Of a DNA stretch of 64,000 nt, positions 36,619 to 49,352 are shown in pieces (position 1 is the stretch's first letter; each line of letters begins with the position of its first letter). The stretch covers positions 17,236,001-17,300,000 of the forward strand of contig CM060731.1 of the NCBI GenBank assembly GCA_030704615.1, in the 5' to 3' direction. The notes under the pieces are model-generated. The model ran no database searches, was not told where the DNA came from, and saw nothing but the letters and a program-made list of their open reading frames with translations. A program made the position numbers and the translations under genes. Source of the DNA: Takakia lepidozioides (taxonomy: Eukaryota > Streptophyta > Takakiopsida > Takakiales > Takakiaceae).

Positions 36619-38789
36619 TTGGGATTTGACCACGCACCAATCACCCTTTCTATCTCAATCCCTCATTCATGCCAACGGGGCAGAGGCCTCTACAAGCTGA
36701 ATAATCTCCTCCTCAAATTACCCTCCTTCAAACAGGGTCTTTTGCAGGCTTGGTCTCAGGCTGGAAACCCAGACCTAAACCCAATTGAGCTTTTCCTGGC
36801 CAGACTAAAAGCGGTCAATACAAAAAGCCAAAAAATGAACCGAGAATTAGCGCTCATCCGAAAGATAAAGGTTAGAGCATTATCTAAATGCCTCAAAGTA
36901 TGTCAATCTGCTTTGGAATCAAGTCGTTGCGATGAAGATACTTACAAAACTTATATCCAAGCCAGGAACAATCTTGACATTCACCATAAAATTCAGTGGA
37001 AGCTACAGGCGGGGGTTAACTGGTCAACAAAAGGGGAAAAGATGGCAAAATACTTCTTTGACAAGACCAGATTGAGAAGAGCTTCACAGACCATCTCTGA
37101 ACTTGGTGCCCAGCCATCCGGGATCTCAAACACAACACCTAAATCGATGGCAGCCCATGCTGGGGACCATTTCCAGCACCTTTTTCACAGTGACAACATC
37201 TCCCTAGATCCTTCTAATGACCAGACAACCTGTCTGATTCACACTCCTACCATGCTTTCTCCCGAATACGCCGCGCAGCTTGAGGGAGACTTCTCTGACC
37301 GGGAACTAGAAGAAGCTCTATCTAAGATGCAGAACAACAAATCGCTTGGTATAGATGGCATTTCTGTTGAATTTTATAAAGCATTGTGGCTAGAGATTTC
37401 AGGGGATTTTACAGCTATGGCCAACCATCTGTTTCAGCAAGGTCAGATGCCACCTTCAATGGCTCAAGGCGTAATTACCTTGCTGTACAAAAAGGGGGAC
37501 AGAACAAATATTTCGAATTACCGCCCTATAACCCTTCTGAATGTCGCCTACAAAATCATTGCCAAGGCTCTTGCCCTTAGACTTCAACCTCTTCTTCCAT
37601 TCATTATTCGACCCAACCAGACATGATTTATTAAAGGACGGTATATTCTGGACAACCTCCTCCTTGCACAAGAAATCCTGGACTATGCCCTAAGGACCAA
37701 TCAGCCCTTCTTCTCTTGGATTTTGAAAAGGCTTTCGATAGGGTGGAATGGTCTTACTTGCTTGCAGCCTTGATAAAATTTGGCTTCCCTCATTCCTTTT
37801 GTAAGTGGGTCAAGATTCTTCTTACTTCTTCATCCAGTAGGGTTACTGTTAATGGCCATTTGTCTTCTTCCTTCCCTCTTCGGCGATCGGTTAGACAGGG
37901 ATGTCCCCTCTCACCCTTTTTGTTTCTGGTAGCGTCAGATACCCTTGGGTATATGTTGCAGCAAAACCAATTCATAATAGGCCTTAGAGTCTCAAACTAT
38001 ATAACGGGCCAATACACCTACCTGACTGACTGTATGTTCGTGGATGACATTTTTTTAATGCTGCAAGCAAAGTCAGAAAACTTGGACCAAGCAGGACTTA
38101 CTCTGCGTACTTTTTGCAAAGCCTCGGGATTCAAAATTAATTGGAACAAAACTTCAGGCTTGCTCGTTGGTGACCTAACGACTTCCACTATGGGCTCGCC
38201 ACCCTCTTGGGGGGTGGATCAGGGTCTCAGTTGGCTCCAGCCTGGTGAAACAACCACCTTGTTAGGATATACCTTTGGTATTAACCTCTCAGACCAGCAA
38301 ATCTTTGCCTCCACATTATCCAAACTAAAGAGAAAATTGACCTACTGGGGGTCAAAACATCTCTCTCTCGTTGGTAGAGCCTTAGTGGTGAATCAAATTC
38401 ATTCAGCTGGTCTATGGTACTATGCCTCCTCATGGCGCCCTTACTCTAAACAGTTGCAAATAATCAGACGTCTCCTCCGGAACTTCATATGGGGAGCAGA
38501 TTGCTCCATTCAAAACAAGAGACCACAGGTAGCTTGGATTCAGATCTGTTTACCAAAAAAAAAAGGAGGGCTGGGGGTGCTAGACCCTGAACTACAGATA
38601 GTAGCCATCCTTGGAAAATGGATACCGCGCTTTCTTGGACCAGAAGCAGGATGCTGGAAATTTTTGGTCTATGACCACATTGCCAATTCCTCGCCACTCA
38701 AAAACACCCCTTGGACCCCATCATTGCGCTGGATCACTCAAGGCTTCAACCTTAAATCTGTGAGCTCCTCTCTATGGTCCAATATCTAG
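36619..38789 (+). pseudogene. LINE reverse transcriptase domain
   Basis: Two long frames (36619-37626 and 37716-38789) carry RT landmarks: LYKKGDRTNISNYRPI, then LDFEKAFDRVEWSYL, VRQGCPLSPFLFLVA and a catalytic MFVDD, a variant of FADD/YADD. A TGA replaces the usual Gly in the NQTGFIKGR motif and a frameshift separates the two frames. Confidence 0.85.
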
Positions 38790-40427
38790 TTGGCCTGGGG
38801 AAGGCTCAGAAAACTGCTCACAAAAGCCCAGCCAAGCAACTTCTATGAAATCAAAAGACAACATCTGTTTCTCAATGACATACCTCTAACTGCTCCTCAG
38901 AAAAACCAGGCTATGAGATGGTCCAAATGGGACTGCCTCGGGGTCAGACAGATTCATAACATATGGTCGGGAGATAGTCTAATATCTCAAGAGGCATTGG
39001 CCCTCATTGTGGGGAGGCCCCGTGCATCCAAGGGATACCAGGATATTATTCAAACTATCTCACCACAGTGGCTGGCCACCCTGGCACTTGGCCCTCTGCA
39101 GCCAACTCCCAACTCATGGGCTTTAGTCATTCTGCAAAACAAGCTTACCATCCTGTATGTAGATGAACTCAGTCAGAATGATATGTCAGTATACTCCTTC
39201 TCTATTGACTCTTTCTCTCTTAGGCTTACACTTACAAACCCAAACCCAGTTCACTTGAATCTCATGACTCTAACGCCGGTGAGAATCTGCTGCTGGACAG
39301 CCTCAGATAAAGCCATGGATCCCATACCACCCCTTACAACCACAACCAGGTCTTGGCTTCTTTCTAACACCTTTGTATGGATTCTAGGTAGACCTCTCGC
39401 AGAGATAGACATTGACCCCCAAGAATGGTCTTGGAAATTCAACAATGCTCCAGAACCCTTCTTTGCATATACAACTAAGAAGTGATACAAAGCTTTATCT
39501 GTGTCTCAACCTATGAACAAGAAATGGGAAGCCAGATGGGGATTGTACAACTTTTGGGGTTCAGTTTGGATTAAATCCCGCCCTTCAAAGATTGCATCCT
39601 TTCTATGGCAGTTAGTACATAGGGTTCTCAAAGTTGGGGAATGGCTATAGTTTCAGGGTTCTGTTTTATGTGCTTACTGTTCTACTGCAGTAATCGAATT
39701 GATAGAACATTGCCTTCTTTCATGCCAAGCCCCAGCAAGGATTTGGCCCCATATCAAAGCCTTCTATCAGAACTGGAACCCCTCTTCTCTTTCAGTCACA
39801 ATCATTCTCTTAAACTATGATCCATCCACTAAAAACAGAGCCATTAACTGCCCTGTTTTTTAAACCTTAAGAGCATCAGCTTTATGGCATCTATGGAAAC
39901 TAAGGTGCAAGAATACCTTTCTAGGAGAGACCACTTCCATATCTGCCCTCCTGGTTGCTGTATTTCTTGACTTACAAACTGAAGCTAGGAAGGCGTGGGC
40001 CAAAATATGTGCAGTCAGACAGCGGGATGCCAAGAACACGGACGCCATCCACAGGAAATTTCAACACACCTGGGGTAGACAGGGGATCATATGCAACAGC
40101 CCTGTGCAGGACAGATGTTACTGGAACGATCTCCCCCCAGCAACCTGGCGAGATCTCCGTTCGCCGCTACACTCTTTCCCCCGAATTTGAAAGGGACATT
40201 AACTGGAAGCATTTGAAGCCCTCCTTGACCGCTTCCAAGCTGCACTACAGATAGATCGCAATCTCTATCGTGGAGAAGGTCAATGGACTATTTACTCTCA
40301 TCGCCACTCCTCCCCTGCCCTTTTCGACAGTCTTAGAAAGTCCAACAAGACACTCGTCTCTCCTAAGCTTCGTTTCAGGTCTAGGGCAGAGTGCCCGGTT
40401 TTTTGGTCTCCTGGATTAGCCCACTGA
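38790..40427 (+). pseudogene. LINE C-terminal region with zf-RVT
   Basis: The frame continues past a TAG at 38787-38789 to 39485, then in pieces. RPSKIASFLWQ, LCAYCSTAV and LIEHCLLSCQAPARIW are the zf-RVT core (about 39570-39745). The last frame ends near 40427 with AECPVFWSPGLAH. The same region is seen in the truncated copy at 20.4-21.7 kb. Confidence 0.7.
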
Positions 40428-40565
40428 GTGGCTGTTTGGTTCGTAGAAACAATCTTTGCTCTTTTTGCATTTACTAAAGAGTCAGATAGGAGTTATTTTC
40501 GTATCCTGGACTCTATCTCCGTTCGGAGAGGTTGGCTCGAACTACACTGATCAGAGTGTGTGTAC

Positions 40566-41341
40566 CAGTGTTGGCCGGATACTATGTTTTGAGCCCTCTT
40601 CCGGTCCCGGTTATGGCCTACTCCTTGAAAAAAATGGATGGCCGGGGCAGGGTATATCAATAGGTTTGAAAAACATATCGGTTACAATTTCTCATTAAAC
40701 ACATGAATTTTTTCTTGTCCGGTTCTCAATCTACCGGTTATGCCATCTTAAAAATTGCCGGTTCCATGGTACCGGTTATGGGTTTACTTTCTCTAGCATT
40801 TTTGTGTATGTGTGTGAAAGTACACAAGAGGGTTGTGGCCTGGTGGTAAGCCATTCGTGGGTTGGCTTGTGGGTCTCGGGTTCAAACGTTCAACCCCTAT
40901 CATCTATCTATTGCCTTCAAGCTGCCCCTGTAATACACCAAGTTTATAACTCCAAATGCCCAACTAATTAATTTCCTATTTACTTGGGCATCCTCAATGT
41001 TGTGCACCTAATCTCCCCAACCATTGTAAACGTATCGTTACTAGTAAGACATAATCAGGATCTGTCCATCTGCAATAATCTTAACTACCATCACCCTACA
41101 TCACCAACCCTATACCTATATTATCTAGAACCGCCGCTACGCCATCCCCATTTGCTCCGGATCCTGCTCCGGGTATAACACCCTTATAATCACAATGCCG
41201 GTTAGGAAGCTCGATGGCTTTTGCCGGTTCCCTTCCATAGCCGGTTCCTCCGGGGGCTGCACTTTCCGGGTATGCATATGTGCATAACCGGCAAATAACC
41301 GCCGGGTATGCATGTCCAGATGCCATACCCGGCCAACACTG
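40566..41341. mobile_element. hAT-type MITE, 776 bp, perfect target duplication
   Basis: The ends CAGTGTTGGCCGG and CCGGCCAACACTG are perfect inverted repeats. The flanks are identical 8-bp repeats, GTGTGTAC at 40558-40565 and 41342-41349, diagnostic of a hAT-type insertion. There is no coding capacity. CCGGTTATG words recur along it. A tRNA-promoter-like pair (TGGTGGTAAGCC, then GGGTTCAAAC about 33 bases later) lies near 40850-40890. A related copy is at 54859-55677. Confidence 0.88.
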
Positions 41342-41419
41342 GTGTGTACCTCATGGTGTAACCGGGGTTTTAATTTTTTTTCATAATTTATAATAAATAG
41401 ATCAGGGATATAACCCCCT

Positions 41420-42500
41420 GTTTGCAAAAATAAATAAATAAATTATGGCATGGTTTGCTTTTTTTTGGGGGGCCCTGCGTGTGCAGAGCCCCTAGGTACT
41501 AGTAAGTAGTAAGTGAATAAATAGTAAGACGCAGGGGAAGAGAGCCCCGACTCTTTTTATATACCCTCATAGGGCGGTGGGACCTTCTATAAGCCCGCCG
41601 ACCCCTCAGCGGTGGGACCCTTATAGAAGGTTGCCTTGGGACACATGTCACCCCTAGGTGACACTTGCTTCCCCCATGGCGTGCGTGAACCATCCTCTAT
41701 TTAATAGGTCTCAACTTCATTTTTTTTTCACCCCCTCCTGGTGTAGCATACTATAACCCCTGCTTTTTAATTCCTGGACCATCCTCTAATCTTCATACCA
41801 ACTTCCAACCTGGGCCCTTATTGATATGTTACTTCAGGAAGATACATTAGGAAGGAACAAACTGGTGTTGGCGCTGTTGCTGCCTCCAGGAGAAGCCCAT
41901 GTCTCCCAACTTATCTGAAAAAAATACTCAGCGGCCAAGAGGGCGGCAAAAACAAATGCATGACCCTGCCTTTTGATAAACAATGTGTGATTGTCCATCC
42001 TAGGGGGCTTATTTATCATTTGCTCTGCTGCTATTAATTTATTATGTCATGGTTTGCGTTTGTTTGGGGCCTTGCGTCCCACTACTTACTAACTTAATAA
42101 GTAGTAAGTTAGTAAGTAGCCGTAAGACGAAGTGGCTCTTAGTTACGCCGGCTTTGGCTGGAGTCTTCTCTCTACATAGTAAGTTAGTAAGAGGCACATG
42201 GTCTCTCCTTTATATACCCTCACATGGCGGTGGGACCCTTCTAGAAGGTGGCCCACCCCTCTCACACGGCACTCCTAGAAAACCACCACGCCTGCTTACC
42301 CCAATTTAACCATGAACCATCCCCTATTTAGTAGGTCTCACCTTCCTACTTTTAATTTTTGGCCCCCCCCTTACACGAGAGTTATTAATTGAACTCCTGC
42401 TGTAGCTTACTATAACTCCCGCTTCATAATTCCTGGACCACTCTTTAATCCCCACACCCCCTTTCAAACCTTGCCCTTATTGAAACTGTGGTTGGTATCA
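41420..42500 (+). repeat. Two direct repeats of about 400 bp (41420-41830 and 42040-42500)
   Basis: Both copies carry ATGGTTTGC near the start, dense AGTAAGT words, TATATACCCTCA, GGCGGTGGGACC, GAACCATC and TAATTCCTGGACCA in the same order. They are about 600 bp apart in direct orientation. They could be LTR-like ends or a tandem duplication; the 200 bp between them encodes nothing recognisable. Confidence 0.6.
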
Positions 42501-42917
42501 TCCAACAACTGTTCCTTCCTATAAGTATTTGGCTCTCAAATCTGGATTCTGGATTCCATATGACTGTATGCATGCATGGGAAGGCAGACCAATAAAAGCA
42601 GGGGTCCTGGCAGTCCCTGGTGTCAACCTTTCTTTGACTCTTGTGCATGGGCAAGTTGAGAGGGCGATCGGACGGACCATACTAACTGTGCAATGAATCC
42701 TCGAGAACATGTGACCCAAGGTGATAAAGAGGCTGCCAGGCGCCATGTTCGACCCTCTGTGCGCACAGTTCCTAACTTAGCTACACGCGTGTAGAGTGTA
42801 GAGGACTGAGGACATCTGCAGTCTGTTCTCTGAATAGCCTACAAAGAAACATTGCCTTCAGGACTCGCAGGTATTTGCGAAGCGGATTCCACGGCTCCTG
42901 ATCTTTCATTTTGTTCG

Positions 42918-43445
42918 AAATGAAATGAAAGGGTACCTACTTTATATCGTCTGCGGAAAGCTCAAAGAGCCTATTGGTCAAGGGAGAAATAAACAAGACA
43001 GAGAGGGGGGCCCTCCACAGGATTTGTTTGAAGAAAGCAACAAGCTCTCCATTACTACATGAGAAGACGGATGCTCCACACAGCCGCCCATACTATAATT
43101 CGGGTTTTTTTGTAGTGAGAAAGCAGATGACAACAAGTTACAATCATTGGGGTTGCAGTGGAAAATTCACAAAAGAATTCTGGTAGAATTGTTAGGTTGC
43201 AAATATAGCTGTGAGAAGTTCAAAAGATAAATAAGAAAGAGAGGGGGGCCCTCCACAGAAATAACAGATTCAAGCTCTCCATTACTACATGAAAAGACGG
43301 CTGCTCCATACAGCCACGCATACTATAATTCGAGTCTCTTTTGTGAGAAAGCAGATGGCATCAAGTTCTTTTCGATGAACAATCATTGGGGTTACAGTGG
43401 AAATCTCACAATAGAATTCTGGTAAATTAGGGTACAAATATAGCT
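42918..43445 (+). repeat. Dispersed repeat copy C followed by a 240-bp tandem duplication
   Basis: 42918-43020 carries the GAAATG...GCTCAAAGAGCC head of the dispersed repeat. From about 42988 a unit containing GAGAGGGGGGCCCTCCACAG, AAGCTCTCCATTACTACATG, CATACTATAATTCG and AATCATTGGGGTT is repeated from about 43228 in diverged form. Confidence 0.75.
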
Positions 43446-43538
43446 CACATATTTTTGGGGTTGCGCTTATTTTAGTTTCCTGGAATTCAGTTAGGCTGCA
43501 CAATCATTGTCCAAACTGACTGCTATAAATTCCTGCCT

Positions 43539-44768
43539 TCAATTGAAATTTCCGCCACAACGGGATTCCAGTACAACATCTCCCCGGACCAGTTGTGATA
43601 TGAGTTTCACCACCTCAAACCATTTGTCTTCGGTGATAACGAGTGGATGCAAGCTGCTATGGGACGCAACGGAGCTCTGTGGGTTTTGCTAACCCAAAGA
43701 ATCAGTACCCGCTAACCTAGAGTAGGCAGTGAGAGACTAGGCATTAGGAAAAAAGTTGGGTTGGAGACAGAAAGCATATGAGATGACTCTTCAGAAACAG
43801 AAACTGATAAGTGCAAAAGAGCATGCATGAATCTTGTGATCGAGCACTTTTCGGAATGATAGTATGTACCTCAGACTACTTGGAGAAAGAAGGATGTTAT
43901 TCTCCCTGGAGGTAAATACATTATTTCAGCGATACGTTCCCGAATCGGCCCAACCATATCTGAGTCCCAGCGGATTTAGAAAGCCTACTGGTCAATCGAA
44001 CGGCCAACGGAGACTTTTGAAGGCGCATGTTGAAAGATTGAAGCCCGGATAACCCTGGTCTGGCGTTGCTTAGTTGCCATTGGAACACACCAGGCACTAG
44101 GTAGACAAATGAGGCATTCAAGACCAGTAGGTAACATCTGTGCATGCACACCAACCACAGACGCAATGGATCGTCAGAGTCATTGATTGTCTACATGCCA
44201 GCCCCTTTCTTCACCAGTCTTATTACACACTGCTCAAGATCTCCCTGTAACTTGACCTCGTGCCAAGCTTCCAACATTTCCATTTGCTGGGGAGCAAAAC
44301 CTTTCCAAAGCATGGTGCCTTCGAGGTTAATCATATTCCATCGCTTCCCCAATGGTGGCTTTGATTGGGGACACGGTTGCAAGATAGATGAAAGGGTACT
44401 TGATTTGCTTTAAGACTCATGACTCCATCTCCTAACTCTTACTGTGAAGTAATATATTCAGTGGAATCTTCACATAGATGCCAGCTGTTGTGTACCCAAG
44501 TTTCCTCCTTCAAGACAGCCCTGATAATCCGAGTGGCTTCTTGAAAGGTCTGAGGCTAATTCACATGATCACAGGGACGTCGGTCGAGAAATAATACCTT
44601 CACTCCGTTTGGCTGGGCTGTAGAGTTTCAGCTGAGGACAGTTTTGATGTACCTACCACCCACCCCTGGATCCTTGATGGTACTATTGTTGACAATAGTG
44701 CGAGGATTTAAATCCTTCCATGCACCTTGGTAGGAGTCTTCCATCTTGAAGCCCAAGATTGGTCCAGC
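43539..44768 (-). pseudogene. Unidentified gene, five 3' exons, one in-frame TAG
   Basis: I do not recognise the product. Five minus-strand exons join with matching phases and GT-AG junctions: 44657-44768, 44443-44617, 44195-44398, 43936-43987 and 43539-43676 (TGA stop). Phase agreement across four junctions argues that this is, or was, a real gene. Protein-like stretches include KVLFLDRRPCDHVN, FQEATRIIRAVLKEETW, EMLEAWHEVKLQGDLEQC and WFEVVKLISQLVRGDV. Exon 44443-44617 contains a TAG between HVN and PQTF, where CAG (Gln) would fit. No upstream exons were found in the 530 bp before the CYC1 stop. It may be a decayed or truncated gene, or one whose 5' exons I missed. Confidence 0.5.
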
Positions 44769-45298
44769 CTGCTATTTCAGAAGTCGAAGAAATGTAAGTT
44801 CTATGGTGACAGCTCAAATAGGGAAAACATAGAAAATTGGTGGCAGGGGGTGTCACTTGGTCCCCACTAAGCATACTTCAAACATGGTTTCGATCCCCTC
44901 ACTATGCCTTCCCTTACTTTTCCCCAACCCCAAATACACCTCACAAGATAAACAGAAAATTGGCTGCCTGGATACTTAAAAGCAGCAAAGATCTAGACAT
45001 TCCACCTCCACCACTATCTATAAAACAGAGTTGAGGAAAATCTGCACACTGCAATTTTGTGCCAAGTGATCTCAGTTTGCACACACTGGCTTGCTAGACA
45101 TGTATATTTTGATGAGTTTGGGAAGCATTGAACATTTAGCCATGAGGAAATGTCTTTCTACTTGAAATTCCCACATAATAGCATAAGCAAATGAGCCAGA
45201 ATTGATACAACTGTTCCCACCAATAATGTCCCAGATATGAGGCTAAAAAATACTAATTGTGTCAAGACAACCCTTGTAAAACACACGAAGACAATTCC
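44769..45298. other. 3' flank of CYC1
   Basis: This is the CYC1 3' UTR and possible 5' region of the unidentified downstream gene. A minus-strand open stretch near 45000-45060 was not convincing. Confidence 0.4.
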
Positions 45299-48200
45299 TT
45301 AATTGACAACATCAAATACTAGCCGTCGAGACTTGATGGGAGACCATTTCCATCGCTTGTAATACCCGGCTTGGAATAATACAAGTGTCAGCACAAATAT
45401 CCATTTTGCCCCAATCTGTCCCTCAAAAACCACCACAAAAAGCCCAAGGAAGAAAACATTTGAGGATCACTCATTCCCAAAAACACACAGGGCATTGTAT
45501 CAGAAACTGTTTACTACTCTTACCATTGTAACAGGAACGCAGCCTACTGTATTTATAGCATTTCCAACCTTCGCCAGAATCCTCTAGAGGAGCTATGGTC
45601 AGCAGTTTATCATTGAAGGCAGTGACGAAACTCATCCACTTTTAAGAAGTGTTTTTATTATGGCCTCACTAATCTCCAGTCTTTGCCTCTTTGTTATCAC
45701 AGTCATGTTTCAGTGGAGGAAAAAACATTGGACTTTTTGGCTGCATACAGACACACCACTTGTTTAAAGCATGCATGGGTGCAGATAACTACCAGCTTAC
45801 GCTCGTCCATCTCAGGCTCGGCAGCCCATGATAGGAAGCTCCCAACATCTTTTGCCATCTGCAAAAATGACATACTCCTCAGACAAATTTACCAACAATC
45901 CACCAGTGACACATTGAGCTCTAAAAGAAAGACCACGGGCCACCACACCATGTCAGCTAACTAATATTTGCAACTGGATCACTTGCGGGGGCACCGAATC
46001 TCTGGTTACTCACACATACCTGGGACTCTGTGGCAGGGGTTCCATCTTCATACTCAACCCCACCATCAGTGAGCATCTTAGGCATTGCAATCGCCCCCCC
46101 TGGAAAGTATGGATTGTAGTGCAACCCTTCTCTCACCTGTCACAGCCGACAAGTTCCCACTTTCAGGGATTATTGTTACAAGAAGGAATTAGATCTTTGC
46201 TTCAAGATTCTTAAGCATGGGAACTACAACAGGACCAATATGCACTCGAATTCAAGAGAAATACAGGTCAATAGACATGTTTATATATATGAAAGAAGCC
46301 TAGAGCCTCTTGAGCATCCAAGCAAACAAACAACCTCCTTAACATGTACGACATATAACATGACCTGCAAATAGGCCACATGTAACTAAGTTGATCTGTG
46401 TCAAACCTGTACCTAACCACCTATTGTCCAAACAAAGTGCCTGAAAATTGACAAGAGGACCTTCCTGGACTGAGTGCAGAATGCGACAAGAGGGGGAGGG
46501 GGACACTCAAAATGAAGTAGAGCACAAGGGTTATGGTGTGACGAAAGACTCACAGAGATACCAGCAGGAGCTTCACGATAGCCAGTCAGCAAGGCAAACA
46601 CATAACTCTGCCCATTGTGGCGTGCCTGCCACCCCCAAAGTAGAGCTCATCTCAAATCAACCTGGCTTGCACAAAACATACTCTTGGAATGCCAGACTGG
46701 TATGAGTGCTTCCCAAATTATCTCTCCATATGATTAACAGAACACATACCACCAGGAACCAACGATAGGTGCATCTACAGTAGAAGCCCATCACAGTGGT
46801 GATGATCCAACTGTAAAACTTCCAACACTACTCCAACTTCTAAATAAGTCAACATCGTAAAGGAAAGGTTCAACCCATCATGCTGAATGCCAAAGGTATG
46901 CACAAGCACTTCCCTACAGGTTTCCACTCACTGCACAAGCCTATGGCATCCCCGTGACAGATTTGACACATGTGATTGCACTGGCAGTGTGCTTGAGAGA
47001 GAAATAGTCCATGGGAGGCCCAAGGGGAAGAGAGAATGTACTCATAAGACGTTGTTTGCCGTAGCCTTGTGGCCATTGACCCCGCGCCCAGTTTGAGCAG
47101 AACACAAAGGGACAGAACCTACCTTTGTCAGGGGCTGACGCCGGTAGTAAGACTTACCTTGGAATAAACATTTGATCCGGGTTTTCCAGATATCCTCTAG
47201 AAATCCCTTTACACAAGCATCAACCTGCTTTGTGTGGTTTGCCCAATAACTAGGCCCCAAAAGGGCCTGGGCTTTTGGCTCAGCCTCGAGACTTTCAAAG
47301 TTGGTAAACAGAGGTACAGACACAATTATCCAGCAAGGTCAAGACTTGCGGGTCCAGATTCAGATCCTTGAGAATCTCTTCTACTCTCTTCTGCCAGGAC
47401 TTAGCCTGTTTGACAGGGCGGTCATGTTTCCAAGATATAGAGTCGATTAACTTAGGGTATCTGGTGTTGGACATGTGTTGCAACTGACCCCACCATCTGA
47501 CCTTGAATTCATCTCGTCGGGAGCTTAAGGAAGGGATGCCAAACACACCCCGAATAGCCACATTGGCTGAGCATGCTGACATGCACTCCTTAAGCACCCC
47601 CACTTGAATGGATTCTAGAGACTTAGCCTGGTTGGAGTTATCAACCCATATAGCAGATCCGTACTCCAAGGCAGGTCTAATAACGCGGCAAAGCAAGGAT
47701 TTCTTGACCTCAGATTAATCCCTCTGCAGTGGAAAAATTTAATGAGACTCAGCGCTTTGCCCTTGCCAGTTTGAACAACTTTCTGGATATGTGCATCCCA
47801 GTTACAGTTGGAGGAAAACTCAACGCCAGGTATGTGTAGGAAGAGAAGACTGGAATCTCTTGGCTACCCCACTGCCACTTAAGATCACTTCCTCCCTCTC
47901 CTCTGTCGTTGAATGCCACCACTGCACATTTACTGACATTAGCCTCTAGCCCCCAAAGATCAAAGTATCTCTTCGCGCAATCAATCAATTCCTGGAGGTT
48001 GGAAGGAGTCTCCCCTATGCCTGCGAAGTCATCCGCAAACATAAGGGCTGGAATGGTGGCATCACCACCCCACCCAAATCCCTCACGTTCCAATCCTCGA
48101 GGAGTTGATTGATGAAAACATTGAAGAGCAGAGGGGAGAGGGTACATCCTTGAGCTACACCTTGGTCTATGTCAAAGAAGTTAGACTTCTGTCCAATAAC

Positions 48201-49293
48201 AGTGACACAGCTTTTGGTGTGAGCATACAAGTTATGGACAACTCTCCACATCCCGCAAGACCAGAGGCGGAGCCATAGACCATCTCTCCACACTGTGTAA
48301 TAAGCCTTTTTGACATCCAAGAAGAAAACATAAGTGGGTTTCCCTTCTTTTTTCCTTCCCTGGATAATCTGGCTTAGGGTGAAGATATGGTCCACAGAGC
48401 CCCTGATTCGCCGAAAGCCAGCTTGGCCTCATGAAAACAACCTCTAGATTCCAGATCAACCTCGAGACGAGTACTTATAACTCTGCAAAATATCTTGCCC
48501 AGCATTGAGAAGCGATGCCACAATAGTTCCCCGGGTCGTCTCTGTCACCCTTCTTATATAGATTGACAATGACCCCCTGTCGCCAGCGGAAGGCGATCAT
48601 TTCAGTCTTCCAGATAAGGTTAAAGAGGAGAACTAGGGCCTCTATCATGGGATCGCCACCGTGCTTGATAAGCTCGTTGACTATGCCATCAGGACCACCT
48701 GCTTTATATCCATTTAGATGATCAATTGCTTCCACAATCTCAGAAGAACTAATGGGAGCGTTGTAGGCCTTGGAAATATACTCCAGTTCATCAGGGCTGT
48801 TTTGAATCATAGGAACAGTTTTACCAACTGTGTCCTTCCATTCATCAGAGGACCCCTCACTGTTAGACCTAGAAGTTCTGCCAAGGATACTGTAGTGGGT
48901 TTCAAAGGTTTTGACAATGTCAACCAATGAAGTTACCACTGCACCCTTAGTAGTCTTCAGCGCTTGTACTTGCTGACAGCTTTTCGGCTTCTACAAACGT
49001 TGAAGGGCCAACCAGAATCTCTTGTCATTACCACCATGGTGGTTTGAGTTTATTTCACTGTATAACTTGTCCCAGTATAATTTCTTCTGAGCCCTTACAA
49101 GCTGATTGAAATCTTTACGGATCTGGTAGTACCTCGCCCACAATTCTTTGTTGGTTTTCAAATTGCAGCACTCTTTATAAAGGACTCGTCTCTCAGCTAT
49201 CTTGAGTTTAATCTCATTGGTCCACCAATTAACAGCTCTGCCGCAGACAATTAGTTACCTCCCAACGATGATCTCAGTCCAAACCAGGAAATG

Positions 49294-49352
<59 letters not shown>

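Larger units (their letters stand above)
33111..40427 (+). mobile_element. L1-type plant LINE, near full length but inactivated
   Basis: The order is ORF1 with a zinc knuckle, endonuclease, reverse transcriptase and zf-RVT tail, as in plant L1-clade LINEs. Many stops and frameshifts break it: TAA after a short ORF1 start at 33111, a C-run frameshift at about 33270-33289, TAA after RGLG at about 35940, TAG at 36373, and TGA at 37624. The frame also shifts near 37705. Coding similarity ends at a stop near 40427. No terminal A-tail or target duplication was found. Confidence 0.88.

Noticed and set aside
40850-40890. tRNA gene
   Set aside because: Only box A/B-like words are present; no complete cloverleaf or anticodon arm could be drawn.
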